From CAIKMD01 sp963740675 (GTDB lineage Bacteria; Pseudomonadota; Alphaproteobacteria; ATCC43930; CGMCC-115725), in contig CAVUFS010000004.1 of the NCBI GenBank assembly GCA_963740675.1, positions 991,061 through 1,055,060 on the forward strand: a stretch of 64,000 nucleotides of DNA, given 5' to 3'. Every line of letters begins with the position of its first letter. Within the stretch, counting starts at the first letter, position 1. The notes under the pieces are model-generated. The model was not told where the DNA came from. It worked only from the letters and a program-made list of their open reading frames with translations, and made no database searches. Positions 44,001 through 55,700 of this stretch are shown here, piece after piece. The position numbers and the translations under genes were made by a program.

Positions 44001-44976
44001 GGCGGTGCGAATGCCGCGATCAACCTCGCCTCGAGCAATGCGGTCTTCGCCACGGCCAATGCCAATGGCGGCACCGGCAGCAGCGGCGGCGCGGCCAACG
44101 CGCTCGCGCACCGCAACCGGCACCTCGCGGTCTCGCTGCGGCGAATGCGACGACGCCCGGCACCGGCCCGGTCTTCAGCGTGCAGGCGCATGCCAACGGC
44201 ACGGTCGGCAGCACCACGGTCGCCAACGCCAACACCAATATCGGCGGCAGCGTCCCGCAGCCCGTTTGATGCCGGTCTTCGCGCCCGGCAGCATCGCCGA
44301 ACAGCTTCGCCCTCGCGACCGGTCTGCCGAACGCGGCATCGGTCACCACGGCGCTGGTCGCGCATCCGAACAACACCGCTGTCTGGACCCAGCCGACGCC
44401 TTCATCGCCGGTGCGGGCCTGCAAGGCGCGGCGTTCAACGGCACGATCGGCGTCTCGCACACCTATCAGACACCAGAGCGAGTACAATTTCAGCGTTCCC
44501 TTCGGGGAGGGCACGCTGCTCACGGTCGGCCTGCTCAACGGCCAGAGCTTCGGCGCCTTCAGCGGCCTCGACAGCCTGTCCTTCCAGATCACCGACAATG
44601 GCGTCGGGATCACGCCGCTCAGCCTCAGCCGCGCCGCTGCCCGTCGGGGGCGACGCTCGGCGCCAACGGCATCATCACCTTCAGCTCGCTCGCCGCGGCT
44701 GACGCGTTCTTCGCCGACGACGTGCTGACCTTCGGTGCGCTCGGCGCCGGCACCAACACGATCGGCATCAATCTCGATCTCACCGCCGCCGATGCGGTCG
44801 GCTTCCAGGGCAACTTCCTGGTCGGCACCAGCGGCAGCGGGCGGCGGCGGCGTGGGCGGCGGCGGCTCGGCGTTCCCGAGCCCGGCACCCTCGCCATCTT
44901 CCTCTCCGCTCTCATCGGCTGGTTCGGCATCCGCCTCCGCCAGCAGAAATCCAACACCGGCGCGAGAATGGCCTGA
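41013..44976 (+). CDS. Giant Gly/Asn-rich PGRS-like PEP-CTERM protein 1 (frameshifts near 3' end)
   Basis: About 1,320 residues if the frame is repaired. A signal peptide (LPTMVSVIALSISLEARA) is followed by a non-repetitive N-terminal domain (about 40-310, rich in Asn, Thr and Gly, with one C-x7-C pair), then about 650 residues of GGNGG / GGNGGxG repeats alternating with T-L-x-x-x-x-T strands. A C-terminal beta-rich domain and the PEP-CTERM signal V-P-E-P-G-T-L-A-I-F with a transmembrane helix and basic end close it, so exosortase processing is expected. The frame is intact to about 43867; at least six single-base shifts follow compared with gene 2, and the sorting signal lies in another frame. 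Own promoter module and terminator. Confidence 0.85.
43300..44976 (+). repeat. 3' part of giant gene 1 nearly identical to gene 2 (47770-49445)
   Basis: From the G-G-S-T-G-G-T-A-G-L-G-G block onward the two genes align base by base at an offset of about 4,470. Many stretches of 50-100 bases differ at only one or two positions (for example 43930-44105 against 48410-48584), while the N-terminal domains of the two proteins share no clear sequence. The copies differ mainly by one-base indels in gene 1. This suggests recent duplication or ongoing gene conversion of the 3' halves. Confidence 0.8.
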
Positions 44977-45014
44977 GCTCCTCCCCCCTCAGACCACTTC
45001 TCCGCCACCGAACA

Positions 45015-45049
45015 GGGCCGCGCTCACCAGCGCGGCCCCTTTTACTTTT
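45015..45049 (+). terminator. Rho-independent terminator of giant gene 1
   Basis: GGGCCGCGCT and AGCGCGGCCC form a perfect ten-base stem with loop CACC, followed by CTTTTACTTTT. It lies 38 bases after the stop. The same hairpin closes gene 2, and a variant closes gene 3. Confidence 0.9.
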
Positions 45050-45140
45050 CGCAGTCAGCTCTACCGCCGCTGTCCGGCGCTCGATTAAGCGTTTTCTTCT
45101 GCTCCGTTAAGTGTTTTTTCTTAGTCTTAATCTCGCATGC

Positions 45141-45312
45141 TTAACTATAATACTTTCGTATTAACTATAGAAATCAATAAATTAACGTCGAATTCTTTTG
45201 AGTGCTGCATTTCGATCTTGGGATAGATTATTCAATCTGAGAGACGGATAAGGATTAACCGTTTCCAAATGACGCCCGGTTGCGGGCGTATTACTTGGAG
45301 GATTGAAGTCCG
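45141..45312 (+). promoter_or_regulatory. Conserved control module and two-hairpin leader, copy 2
   Basis: TTAACTA at 45141, TTAACTA at 45161 and TTAACG at 45182 repeat the 20 and 21 base spacing, followed by GAATTCTTTTG. Hairpin 1 is GAGACGG (45241-45247) with CCGTTTC (45259-45265), one G-T wobble relative to the other copies. Hairpin 2 is ACGCCCG (45272-45278) with CGGGCGT (45283-45289), loop GTTG: a stem unrelated in sequence to copies 1 and 3 but fully paired. ACTTGGAGG precedes the ATG at 45313. Confidence 0.82.
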
Positions 45313-48300
45313 ATGCGTACTCGTTTGATGGCCATTGCCGCGTCCAATACCGCGCACCACACCTCCACGCATAAGCGCGGAATGCGCGTCGCACTGCCGA
45401 CGATGGCGAGCGTCATTGCTCTCTCGATGGGAATTGGCGCCGCACAAGCGCAGGTATCGGGGACATACGAGATCAGCGGCGTGACCCCGTACACGAACGG
45501 TGCGGACGGCGCTCGGCGGCAACAGCTTCGGCCTGACCTCCTCCGGAACGTTGACCGACATCAGCAACGATCCCTCGGCTTTCATCGCTGGCGACATCGA
45601 CTTCACGCCGAATATCAGCATCGTCGGCGATCAGCTCGTACCAGTCTCGCCGCGAATTTCAGCAACGATGTCGGCGGCGCCGGCGGCGGCGCGCCGCGAC
45701 TGACCGTGGACTTCGCGAAGAATGAATCAGACTCTTGTCACCTATCTCGGCACGCCGCCAACGTTCAACGACAACGCGACTGAGCTTGGAGCACGTTCAG
45801 CGGCACCAATCTCGAACAACAGCTACCAACAACACCGGCGGTCAATCTGAGCGACACATTATCAAACCTTCGAGCAGGCACTGATCGCCGACAATCTGCA
45901 AAATATCGGCGATCACCGATGTCAGCTTCGTGCTCGATGGCGGCTGGAGCGCAAGCGGCCCGCAAAGCCTGAGATCTCGATTCGATCGACCTCGACACTC
46001 AAGGGCTCGAGCTCGAACCAGACCGGCACCAACGGCAGCAACGGCGCCGGCACCAACAATGGCGGCAATGGCGGTGACAGCAATCAGAACAACGGCGTCT
46101 TCGGCAGCAACATCGACCAGAGCTCGACCGGCGGCAATGGCGGCGAAGCAGCGGCAGCGGCAATGGCGGCAATGGCGGCAATGGCAGCTCGACTGGCAGC
46201 TTCAGCGGCGTCACGAACGGTACGCTGAGCGGCACCGGCGGCAAGGGCGGCGACAACACCGGCACCGGCAATGGCGGCAATGGCGGCAACGGCTCGGCCA
46301 GCGGCAGCGCTTCCGGCGACATCACGATGGCCTTCATCGGCAATGGCGGCCCTGGCGGCAACGCCGTCGCCGGCAATGGCGGTAATGGCGGCATCGGTAA
46401 TGCCGGTCCGGGAACGGTGACCGGCCTCGCGCCGACGGATCCAGTAAATCTCATCGCGATCGCCACGGGCGGCAATGGCGGCCAGGGTGGCGGCGCCGGC
46501 AATACGGGCGGCGCTGGCGGCGCCGGCACGATCACCGGTCCGCTCCATGGTGTCAGCGTCAACACGGCGACGCCTGGCGCGGGCCATGTCACGCTCGATG
46601 TCGAGCAGATCGGCGGCAATGGCGGCAATGGCATCAACAACGCATCGGGCGGCGCGGGTGCGGTGTCGAATCTGTTGTCGAATGTCGTGAACAACGTTGC
46701 CGTGGTGACGCCTGGGAATGTCGAGGTCAACGGCTTCACCACCGGCCAACTCGACATCTCGCTCAAGGCGCAAGGCGGTAATGGCGGTAACGGCGACGGC
46801 ACCGGCACCGCGGCGGCGGGCGCCGCTGGCACCGCAGTGCTGATCAATGATCAGACCGGCCTGTGGCAACCCAGCAAGCGTCGAGCCTCAACGGCACCGC
46901 GATTGGTATCGGCGGCAATGGCGGCAGCGGCACCAACGGAGCGAACGGTGCGCTGGGTAATCTGGGCACGGCGAGCGCGACGATAACCGGCCATCACGAC
47001 GTCAGTGCGACGGTCATACAGACCGGTGGCAATGGCGGCAGCAGCGATACGGGTGTTGCGGCATTCGGCACGAGCGAGTTCATCACGCCGATCACGCCCG
47101 ATGCGATCGCCACGAGCCTCGGCGGCGGCAATGTTGCGGCGAGCTCAACCGTCACTGGCGGCAATGCCGGCTCGACCGGCACCGGCGTCGCCGGCATCGG
47201 CGGCCTCGCTATCGTCGTCAATAACGTTGCGGCGACCACGGCCGGCGGCACCGCGACCCTTACCCAGAATGCGATCGCCGGCAATGGCGGCGATGCCAAT
47301 GGTGGTATCGCGGGCCTCGGCGGTATCGCGAACTCGGACCTGACATATATAGATCCCGGCAACGCCAGCCTCCTGACGGCGAATGTCAACGCCAGCGGTG
47401 GCAGTGGCGGCAATGGGCTGGGCGGCAGCTCGTCAGGCCGGGACGGCAGCACGAACGGCGTGTTGGCCGTCGTCACCGGCGCCAACGACGTCACCGTCAA
47501 TGCTTCGATGACCGGCGGCAATGGCGGCAACACAGTCGACGGCTTTGCCGCCGGCAATGGCGCCAGCGAAACGAACGGCATCGTCCCGACCATCCTCGCG
47601 AATGCGATCAGCACCAGCGCAGCCTCAGTCAATGTCAGCACGTCGCTGACCGCGACCGGCGGGAATGGCGGCACCTCATCTGGCCTCGGCGATGGCGGCA
47701 TCGGCGGCGACGCCGCGTTGGTCAACGCCGTGACCGGCACTGTCGGCACGGGTGGCGGCACGCTCTCGCTGACGCAGCTCTCCAATGCGGGTAATGGCGG
47801 CGGCAGCACCGGCGGTACGGCTGGTCTCGGCGGTAATGCCACATCGATCCTCAGCCTGGCCGATGCCACCGCGACGGATCTTCATGCCACGCTGGGCGCG
47901 ACGGGCGGCAATGGCGGCGCCGGTCTCGGCAACGGCAGCGACGGGAACACCGGCGGCACGGCGCGTGTCGGCGGCTTCCTCAGTGGTCTTGCTGCAGTCA
48001 CCGTCGACGCGAATGCCAAAGCCGGTAATGGCGGCAACGCCGATGGCAGCGGCACCAGCGCGGCGAACGGCACCAACGTCGCCGTCAGCAATCCGCTCAC
48101 CGCTGGCAACGGTCTCGTCACCGGCACCAGCATCGGCAACGGCCCGGTTTCGGTCACCGCGACCGAACTCGCCGGCAATGGCGGCAACGGCACCAACGGT
48201 GCCTTCGCCGGCAATGGCGGCAACGCGACGCTGCGCAATGCGATCGGCGGCACGACCCTCCTCGGCGGCGCGCTCACCCTCTCGCAGACGGCAACCGCCG

Positions 48301-49445
48301 GTAACGGCGGCAATGCCGACACGCAGAACGGCGGCAATGGCGGACACGCGAACTCGACCCTGATCCTCGATCAGACCGTGCTGCCGCTCGCGCAGCAATC
48401 CTCGACCCTCACCGGCACCGCGACCGCCAATGGCGGTAACGGCGGCACCAGCAGCGGTGCCAGCAACGGCGCCGGCGGCGGTGCGAATGCCGCCATCAAC
48501 CTCGCCTCGAGCAACGCGGTCTTCGCCACGGCCAATGCCAATGGCGGCACCGGCAGCAGCGGCGGCGCGGCCAACGCGCTCGCCACCGCAACCGGCACCT
48601 CGGGTCTCGCTTCGGCGAATGCGACGACCCCCGGCACCGGCCCCGTGTTCAGCGTGCAGGCGCATGCCAACGGCACCGTCGGCAGCACCACCGTCGCCAA
48701 CGCCCAGACCAGCATCGGCGGCAGCGTCCCCAGCCTGATGCCGGTCTTCGCGCCGGGCAGCATCCCGAACACCTTCGCCCTCGCGACCGGTCTGCCCAAT
48801 GCGGGATCGGTCACCACGGCACTGGTCGCGCATCCGAACAACACCGCCGCCTGGACCCAGCCGACCGCCTTCATCGCCGGTGCGGGCCTGCAAGGCGCGG
48901 CGTTCAACGGCACGATCGGTGTCTCGCACACCTATCAGACCCAGAGCGAGTACAACTTCAGCGTTCCCTTCGGGGCGGGCACGCTGCTCACGGTCGGCCT
49001 GCTCAACGGCCAGAGCTTCGGCGCCTTCACCGGCCTCGACAGCCTCTCCTTCCAGATCACCGACAATGGCGTCGGGATCTCGCCACTCACCCTCTCCGCG
49101 CCGCTGCCCTCGGGGGCGACGCTCGGCGCCAACGGCATCATCACCTTCAGCTCGCTCGCCGCGGCGGATGCGTTCTTCGCCGACGACGTGCTGACCTTCG
49201 GTGCGCTCGGCGCCGGCGCCAACACGATCGACATCAACCTCGATCTCACCGCCGCCGATGCGGTCGGCTTCCAGGGCAACTTCCTGGTCGGCACCACCGG
49301 CACCGCGGGCGGTGGCGGCCCGGGCGGCGGCGGCTCGAGCGTTCCCGAGCCCGGCACCCTCGCCATCTTCCTCTCCGCGCTCCTCGGCTGGTTCGGCATC
49401 CGCCTCCGCCAGCAGAAAGCCAACACCGGCGCAAGAATGGCCTGA
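45313..49445 (+). CDS. Giant Gly/Asn-rich PGRS-like PEP-CTERM protein 2 (frameshifts in 5' part)
   Basis: About 1,375 residues if repaired. The signal peptide (ALPTMASVIALSMGIGAAQA) resembles that of protein 1. The N-terminal domain (about 45-240; L-G-G-N-S-F-G-L-T-S-S-G-T-L) is split over several frames between about 45500 and 46870. From 46863 the frame is clean for 860 residues: GGNGG repeats, then the beta-rich C-terminal domain (S-E-Y-N-F-S-V-P-F, L-L-T-V-G-L-L-N-G-Q-S-F) and the sorting signal S-V-P-E-P-G-T-L-A-I-F-L, hydrophobic helix, basic end. The protein should be exported and anchored or released by exosortase. The leader and terminator are separate from those of gene 1. Confidence 0.83.
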
Positions 49446-49477
49446 GCCTCCCTCAGACCACCTCTCGCCACCGAACA

Positions 49478-49506
49478 GGGCCGCGCTCACCAGCGCGGCC
49501 CTTTTT
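49478..49506 (+). terminator. Rho-independent terminator of giant gene 2
   Basis: GGGCCGCGCT-CACC-AGCGCGGCCC followed by TTTTT. The stem is identical to that after gene 1, and it lies 32 bases after the stop. Confidence 0.92.
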
Positions 49507-49566
49507 GATTCCGGCGATCACCCTCTCTCCGCTCAAGTGATTCTTCTTAAGGTTAATCGCAGCCTG

Positions 49567-49730
49567 TTAACCTTAATACTTCAAAATTAACTATAGATTT
49601 TAGCTAGTTAACTATGAATTCTTTTGAATTCAGAACTGTATTTACGTAAAGAAGCAACATGAGAAACGGGTAAGGTTAACCGTTTCCGAATTAACGCTAA
49701 CAGCAGCGTTTTACTTGGAGGCAAAGTCCG
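49567..49730 (+). promoter_or_regulatory. Conserved control module and two-hairpin leader, copy 3
   Basis: TTAACCT at 49567, TTAACTA at 49587 and TTAACTA at 49608 keep the 20 and 21 base spacing; a fourth TTAAGG lies another 20 bases upstream at 49547. GAATTCTTTTG follows. Hairpin 1 is GAAACGG (49663-49669) with CCGTTTC (49680-49686). Hairpin 2 is AACGCT (49693-49698) with AGCGTT (49705-49710), a third, different stem. ACTTGGAGG precedes the ATG at 49731. Confidence 0.82.
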
Positions 49731-52700
49731 ATGCGCAGCAACACCCCGATGACGGCGATTGGCCTGGTTCTGGCGCTCACCGCGATGACCGCGGCCTGGC
49801 CCGCGCATGCTGCGGTGAACGATATCGAGCAGCCAGGCGGCAACGGCGCCGCGGGAACGGCCGGCGTCGACGGCGGGCCGGGCAACGATGCCTGCATCGG
49901 CGAATAACGCAACGCATCCCAACACCGCCGCCCAAGGCGGTAACGGCGGCGCCGGCTTCAACGGCTCGCCGGCCACCAATGGCGGCACCGGCGGCAACGC
50001 CGCCGCCGACGGCACGCATTATTCGGACAGCGTCGCCAACGGCAATTCCGCTGCCGCGCAAACGCAAGGCGGCAATGGCGGCGCGGGCGGCAGCAGCGCC
50101 TTCAGTCCCGGCGGCAACGGCGGTAACGGCGGCGACGCCACAGCAACCGTGACGCCGCCGGGCAGCGCCTTCCTCGATCAGGCTACGGCGATCTCGCAAG
50201 GCGGCGATGGCGGTACCGGCGGCGACAACATTGGCGGCGCCAACGGCGGCAATGGCGGCAATGGCGGAGCCGCAACAGCCGCGGCGACGGCCAAGACCGC
50301 AGCTGCGATAGGCTCGGCGAATGCACTCGCGGTGGGCGGGCGAGGCGGTGTCTTCGGCTTCGGCGCCGCCAACGGCAGCGCCGGTGTGGCCGGCGATGCG
50401 TCTGCCACCGCCACGCTGACCGGCGGTCCGGTCAATGCAAACGGCACGGTGTCCGCACAAGCGTCCGGCGGACAGAGCTCTTCGACAACCGTGGAAGCAC
50501 AAAGCTTCCTCGAGAGCGTGCTCGGCGCTATCGGCGCGGGCGGTTTCGCCGACGGCTTGGGCAATGTCAGCATCATCGGCAATTTCACCGGCGCGCAGGG
50601 CGATAGCGGCAGCGCCGGCGGCATGGCGACGCTGATCGCGCCGCCGCAACCGGTCGGTCCGCACAACACGCCTTCGACGCCGACGGTCAACGCACCGCCT
50701 GGCTTCGCATTCAATGCGGACAGCCTGAACGGCAACGCCGCGATCAATCTGCAAGGCACCGGAGGTGCCGGCGGTGCGAATGCCACCGGCGCCGGCGGCG
50801 CCGGCGGCAGTGCCACGGCCGACGGCACGAACGCGATTGCCGGCCAAGCCGTGTTCGCCGCATCGCAGTCGATCGGCGGTACGGCGACGGCTCAACTTCA
50901 GATGACCGGCGGCAACGGCGGCGACGGCACGACATTCGGCGGCAATGGCGGCAACGTGTTCCTCAACAACGTCGTCAACGGCCTGGCGAATGGTCGCGGG
51001 CAGCACGCTCAATCTCGTCCAGAGCGCGCTGGGCGGTGCGGGCGGCAACGGTGTCAACGGCTTCGGCGGCGGCGCCGGCGGCACGGCGACATCGACGCTC
51101 AACACAACGGTCTTTGGCGATCCCGACGACACCAACGTCACTGTGAGCGCGGCCGGCGGCAATGCCGGCGCGGGCGCGAATGCGAGCGGCAATGGCGCGA
51201 TGGGCGGCGTTGGCACGGCGCAGCTCAGCATCACCGCATCGCATTCGATCAACAACGCGAATGTGATCGCGGTCGGCGGCAGTGGCGGCGACGTTGCCGG
51301 CACGGGCTCGGCGGCCCGGTCCTCACCGCCGGCGCCGGCGGCCAGGGCGTGATCACGCCGACCGCTTCGATCGCGACCAGCACCGGTGGCGGCGATGTCA
51401 ATATCAACGCCATTGGCAATCGGCGGCAGCGGTGGCAACGGCAGCAACGGCGCGAATGGCGGCGCGGGCGCGAGCTCGACCCTCAACAACATCGCGCTCG
51501 GCTCGACCACGGGCAACTTTTCGGTTCAACCAGCTTGCCGACGGCGGCAATGGCGGCAACGGCGACGGCACCGGCTTCGCGGCTGGCACGCTGCATGCCG
51601 GCGATGGCGGCGACGCGACAGCGACCTACACCTACAACGCGATCGATCCTTCCAGGAGGAAGCCAGCCGGCGGCGATCGGCGGCCGCAACACCGCGTTCG
51701 CCGGTGACGGTGGCGACGCGACCAGTGGCGCAACAGGCGGAAATGGCGGCAACGCGCAAGCCAGTCTGACACTGACCGGCAATTTCGGATCGCCCGGTAA
51801 CATCGGCACGCCTGCGCCGCAAGCGATCGGCGGCGACGGCGGCAGCAACACCGACGGCACCGGCAATGGCGGCAATGGCGGCACGCGCCAGGTCGGCGGT
51901 GAACGCCACCACGACCACCAACCAGACCATCACCGTGGATGCCAATGCGGTCGGCGGCAACGGCGGCGCAGCGACCGGCGCGGGCTTCACCGGCGGCGCC
52001 GGCGGCGCGGCAACGCTCGATCCGAGCAGCGGCACGAGCACGAGCGGCAATGTCACCGTCAACGGCCAGGCGATCGGCGGCCATGGCGGCGAGGGAACCA
52101 ACGGCGCCAATGGCGGTGCGGGCGGCGCGGCGAATGCAACGAATGCGGTGAGCGGCAGCACGACCGGGCTCCTCTCGCTGGTGCAGCGCATGATCGGCGG
52201 CAACGGCGGCGACACCGACACCGGCACAGCCGGCGCTGGCGGCGACGCGAATTCGTCGCTGACCTACACGAACAACGTTGCTTCGGGCCTCAGCGGCACC
52301 GCGACGGCGATCGGCGGCAGTGGCGGCGATATCTCCGGTAACGCTGTCATCGGTGGCACCGCCGGCAATGGGACAGCGCTTGCCAACATCACCGGACTCG
52401 CGCCGACGGCAATCGCGAACGGCACCGGCGGCAATGGCGGCGGCGTCATCGGCAACGGCGGTAACACCGGTAGCGGCGCAGCCGGCGGCACCGGCTCGGC
52501 CAGCGCGCTGGCGACCGCGACCGGCGTCAATGCAGCGGCGACCGCGAACGCGACCGGTACCGGCGGTATCGGCGGCAATGCGCGCGGCGCGGGCAATGCG
52601 GCCGGCGCGGGCGGCACCGGCATCGTCACGCAATCGAATGCGATCGCGACAGGCAATGGCGCGGCGAATGCGACGGCGAATGCCAATGGCGGCAATGGCG

Positions 52701-55700
52701 GCATCGGCTTCGGCGGCGCGCAAGGCGGTGTAGGCGGCAACGCGACGATCAACAACGTCGTGTCGGCGACAAGCAATGGCGCCGTGACGCTGACCCAGAA
52801 TGCGACGGGCGGCGTTGGCGGCGAAGGCACCAACGCCGGCGGCGCGGGCGCAGCCGGCGGCAACGCGACGTCGACCCTCACCTATAGCGATGCCAGCAAT
52901 GTCAGCCTCACCGGCACAGTGAACGCGTTCGGCGGCGCGGGCGGAGCGAACGACGATAATGTCACCGGTACCGGCGGCGCGGGCGGCTTCGCGCTCTCCA
53001 ACATCACGCTGACCGGCGATGTCACCGCGAATTCCACCTCGAACGGCGGCGCTGGTGGCAACGGTGCGATCGGCGGCGTCGGCGGCAATGGCGACGCAAC
53101 GGCCACGGCGAACGCGCTCCCCGGCAACAATCCGGCGCTCTCTTTCGCGACCGCCAATGGCGGCGCGGGCGGCAATGGTATCACCGGCGCCGGCGGCAAC
53201 GGCGGTCACGGCTTTGCTACCGCGAACAGCAATGCCGGCAACGCTGCGTCTCAGGCACTCGCCAGCGCGACCGGCATCGGCGGCGTCGGCGGCACCGGCA
53301 CGCCGAACGGCAATGGCGGCGAAGGCAACTCCACCGCGAACGCCAACACGGGCAGCCTCGCGCAATTGCTCTTCGGCTGGGCCGCCGCGAGCGCGAACGC
53401 GCAAGGCGATGCGACCGGCGTTGGCAATACCAGCGCTTTCTCGACCGCGCAAAACGGCGTCGTGAACACCTACGTGCAAGGCAACGGCCCGGGCGCGGTG
53501 ACCATCAACGCCACCGGCGTCGGCGGCGATGGCAATGCGACCGGCACTGGCGATGGCGGCACGGCGACGGCGCATGGCCAAGGCGTCAGCACCAATGGCG
53601 GCACGGTCAGCATCAACGTCACACAGGTAGGCGGTAACGGTACGACCGGCGCGGGCGCCAATTCGGTGCTCACCACTGCGACCGGCGCACCGATCGTCTA
53701 TCCGCCGACCGCGTCGAGCGATGCGGTGACGGGCTCAACCTCGGGCACGCTCAACCTCAACCAGACCGCGTTCGGCGGCAACGGCGCGACGGGCGGCGGC
53801 AACGGCCGCTCGGTGCTGAACATGGATCAGCGGGCGAGCAGCGGCTGGACAGCGCCGGTGGCAACGACGCTCAACGGTAACGCGACCGGCGTTGGCGGCA
53901 CGGGCGGCACCGGTGCCGGCGGCAATGGTGTCGGCACGATCCGCCTCAGCGGCGGCACCGGCAACACGACGGTGGCGGCGAGCTCGGTCGGTATCGGCGG
54001 CAACAGCACCGGGACGCGCGGCAAGGCCGGCGGCGACGGCACGGCAACGACAGTCGCACGCGGCTCGACGACGACCACGAGCACGACCGGCAGCGCGGGC
54101 GCCGCCGGCGGCAACGGCTCGCAAGGCCGCACCGGCACGGCGGCCGTCGCGCCAGGCGTGGGTGGCAACGGCGGCGCCGGCACCGCGACCAGCACGGTCA
54201 CGGCACGCAACGGGACGAGCAGCTCGAACGTGGCGGCGACCGGCGGCAATGGCGGCATCGGCGGTGCGCTCGGCCTCTATCTCGGCGCACCGGTCAATAA
54301 TGGCGGCGCGGGCGGCACGGCATCGGCCACGTCGACCGACCGCAACACCAACGGCGCAGCGCTAGCTTTCGGCAGCGCAACCGGCGGCGCTGGCGGCGAC
54401 GCCACGCAAGTGAGCGGCTATGGCGCCGGTGTCGGCGGCAGCGCGGCGGCTTTGTCGACCGCGACGTCGGCGACCTCGACCTTCGCCAATGCGACGGCGA
54501 ATGGCGGCAATGGCGGCCTCAACGGCGACGGCACGACGCATGCGAATGGCGGCATCGCCAGCGCGCAAAGCATCGTCAACCCGGCGATGCGACGACCGGT
54601 AACGGCGGCTCCCTCGCGCAGATCGACGGCGTCGGCGGTCCCGGCAATGCGACCACGACGGTGAGCACGACCGGTCTCGACATCACCAACTCGGCAAGCG
54701 CGAACGGACCCGGCAATATCATCATCAGTTCGACCGGCAATGGCGGCAATGCCGCCGCCGGCAGCGGCCTCAACGGCGGCACCGCGACCATCAGCAGCAT
54801 CACCGGTACCAGCACCTTCGCCGGCAATAGCATCGCGATCATCGCCAATGCGACGGGCGGCGGCGGCGCCAATAGCGCCTTCCTCATTCCCGCAGGCAAT
54901 GGCGGCGGCGTGGTGATCAGCAATCCGATCACCGGTACCAGCAATGGCGGCGCTGTCTTGGTCGGCCTGAACGGTACCGGCGGCGCCGGCGGCGACGCCA
55001 CACAGGCCGGCGACACGGCGGGTAACGGCGCGAGCGTCATGCTCACCAACGATGTCAGCGCGACGAGCAACGGCGGTGCGATCACGCTGTCGCAAAACGC
55101 GTTCGGCGGCGCCGGCGGCAATGGCGCCAATGTCGGCACCTTCGCCGGCAATGGCGGCACGGCGACGTCGAACCTGACGCAAACCGTCTCGGGCACCACG
55201 CCGATCAGCGGCATGGTGAGCGCGGTCGGCGGCAATGCCGGCAACGGCCTCGCCCTCGGCGCGTCGGCTGGCCTTGCCGGCGATGCCTTCGCCACCATCA
55301 ATCTGACCGGCGATGTCACCACGAACGCCTTCGCCACCGGCGGCGCCGGCGGCAGCGGTCTCGTCGGCAGTGCCGGCGGCTTGGCGAATGCGAACGCGAC
55401 CTCGAACGCGGTCGGCAGCGGCGATCCGTCGACGGCGTTTGCCATCGCGACGGGCGGCGTCGGCGGCAACGGCACCGTGCTCGGCGGTAATGGCGGCGAC
55501 GCCACCTCGACGGCGACGGCGAATTCGTCGGCGACGTCGGATGTCGCGAAGGCGATCGCGAGCAGCATCGCGCGGCAATGGCGGCACCGGCATCGTCGCG
55601 ACGGCAATGGCGGCAACGCGCTGTCCACCGCCACCGCCACCGCGCTCGACCCGAACATCGCGGCCAATGCGACGGCGAATGCGCAGGGCGGCACCGGCTT

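Noticed and set aside
41940..55600. Regularly repeated short DNA units (GGCGGCAATGGCGGC and variants) that could suggest a CRISPR or satellite
   Set aside because: Units are of codon size, vary in length and lie inside coding frames. There are no constant-length spacers and no cas genes. They encode Gly-Asn repeats.
41940..55600. RTX-type calcium-binding repeats
   Set aside because: The G-G-x-G-x-D-x-x-x nonapeptide with its regular aspartate is missing; the repeats are Gly-Asn-Gly with few acidic residues, and the C-terminus is a PEP-CTERM signal rather than a type I secretion signal.
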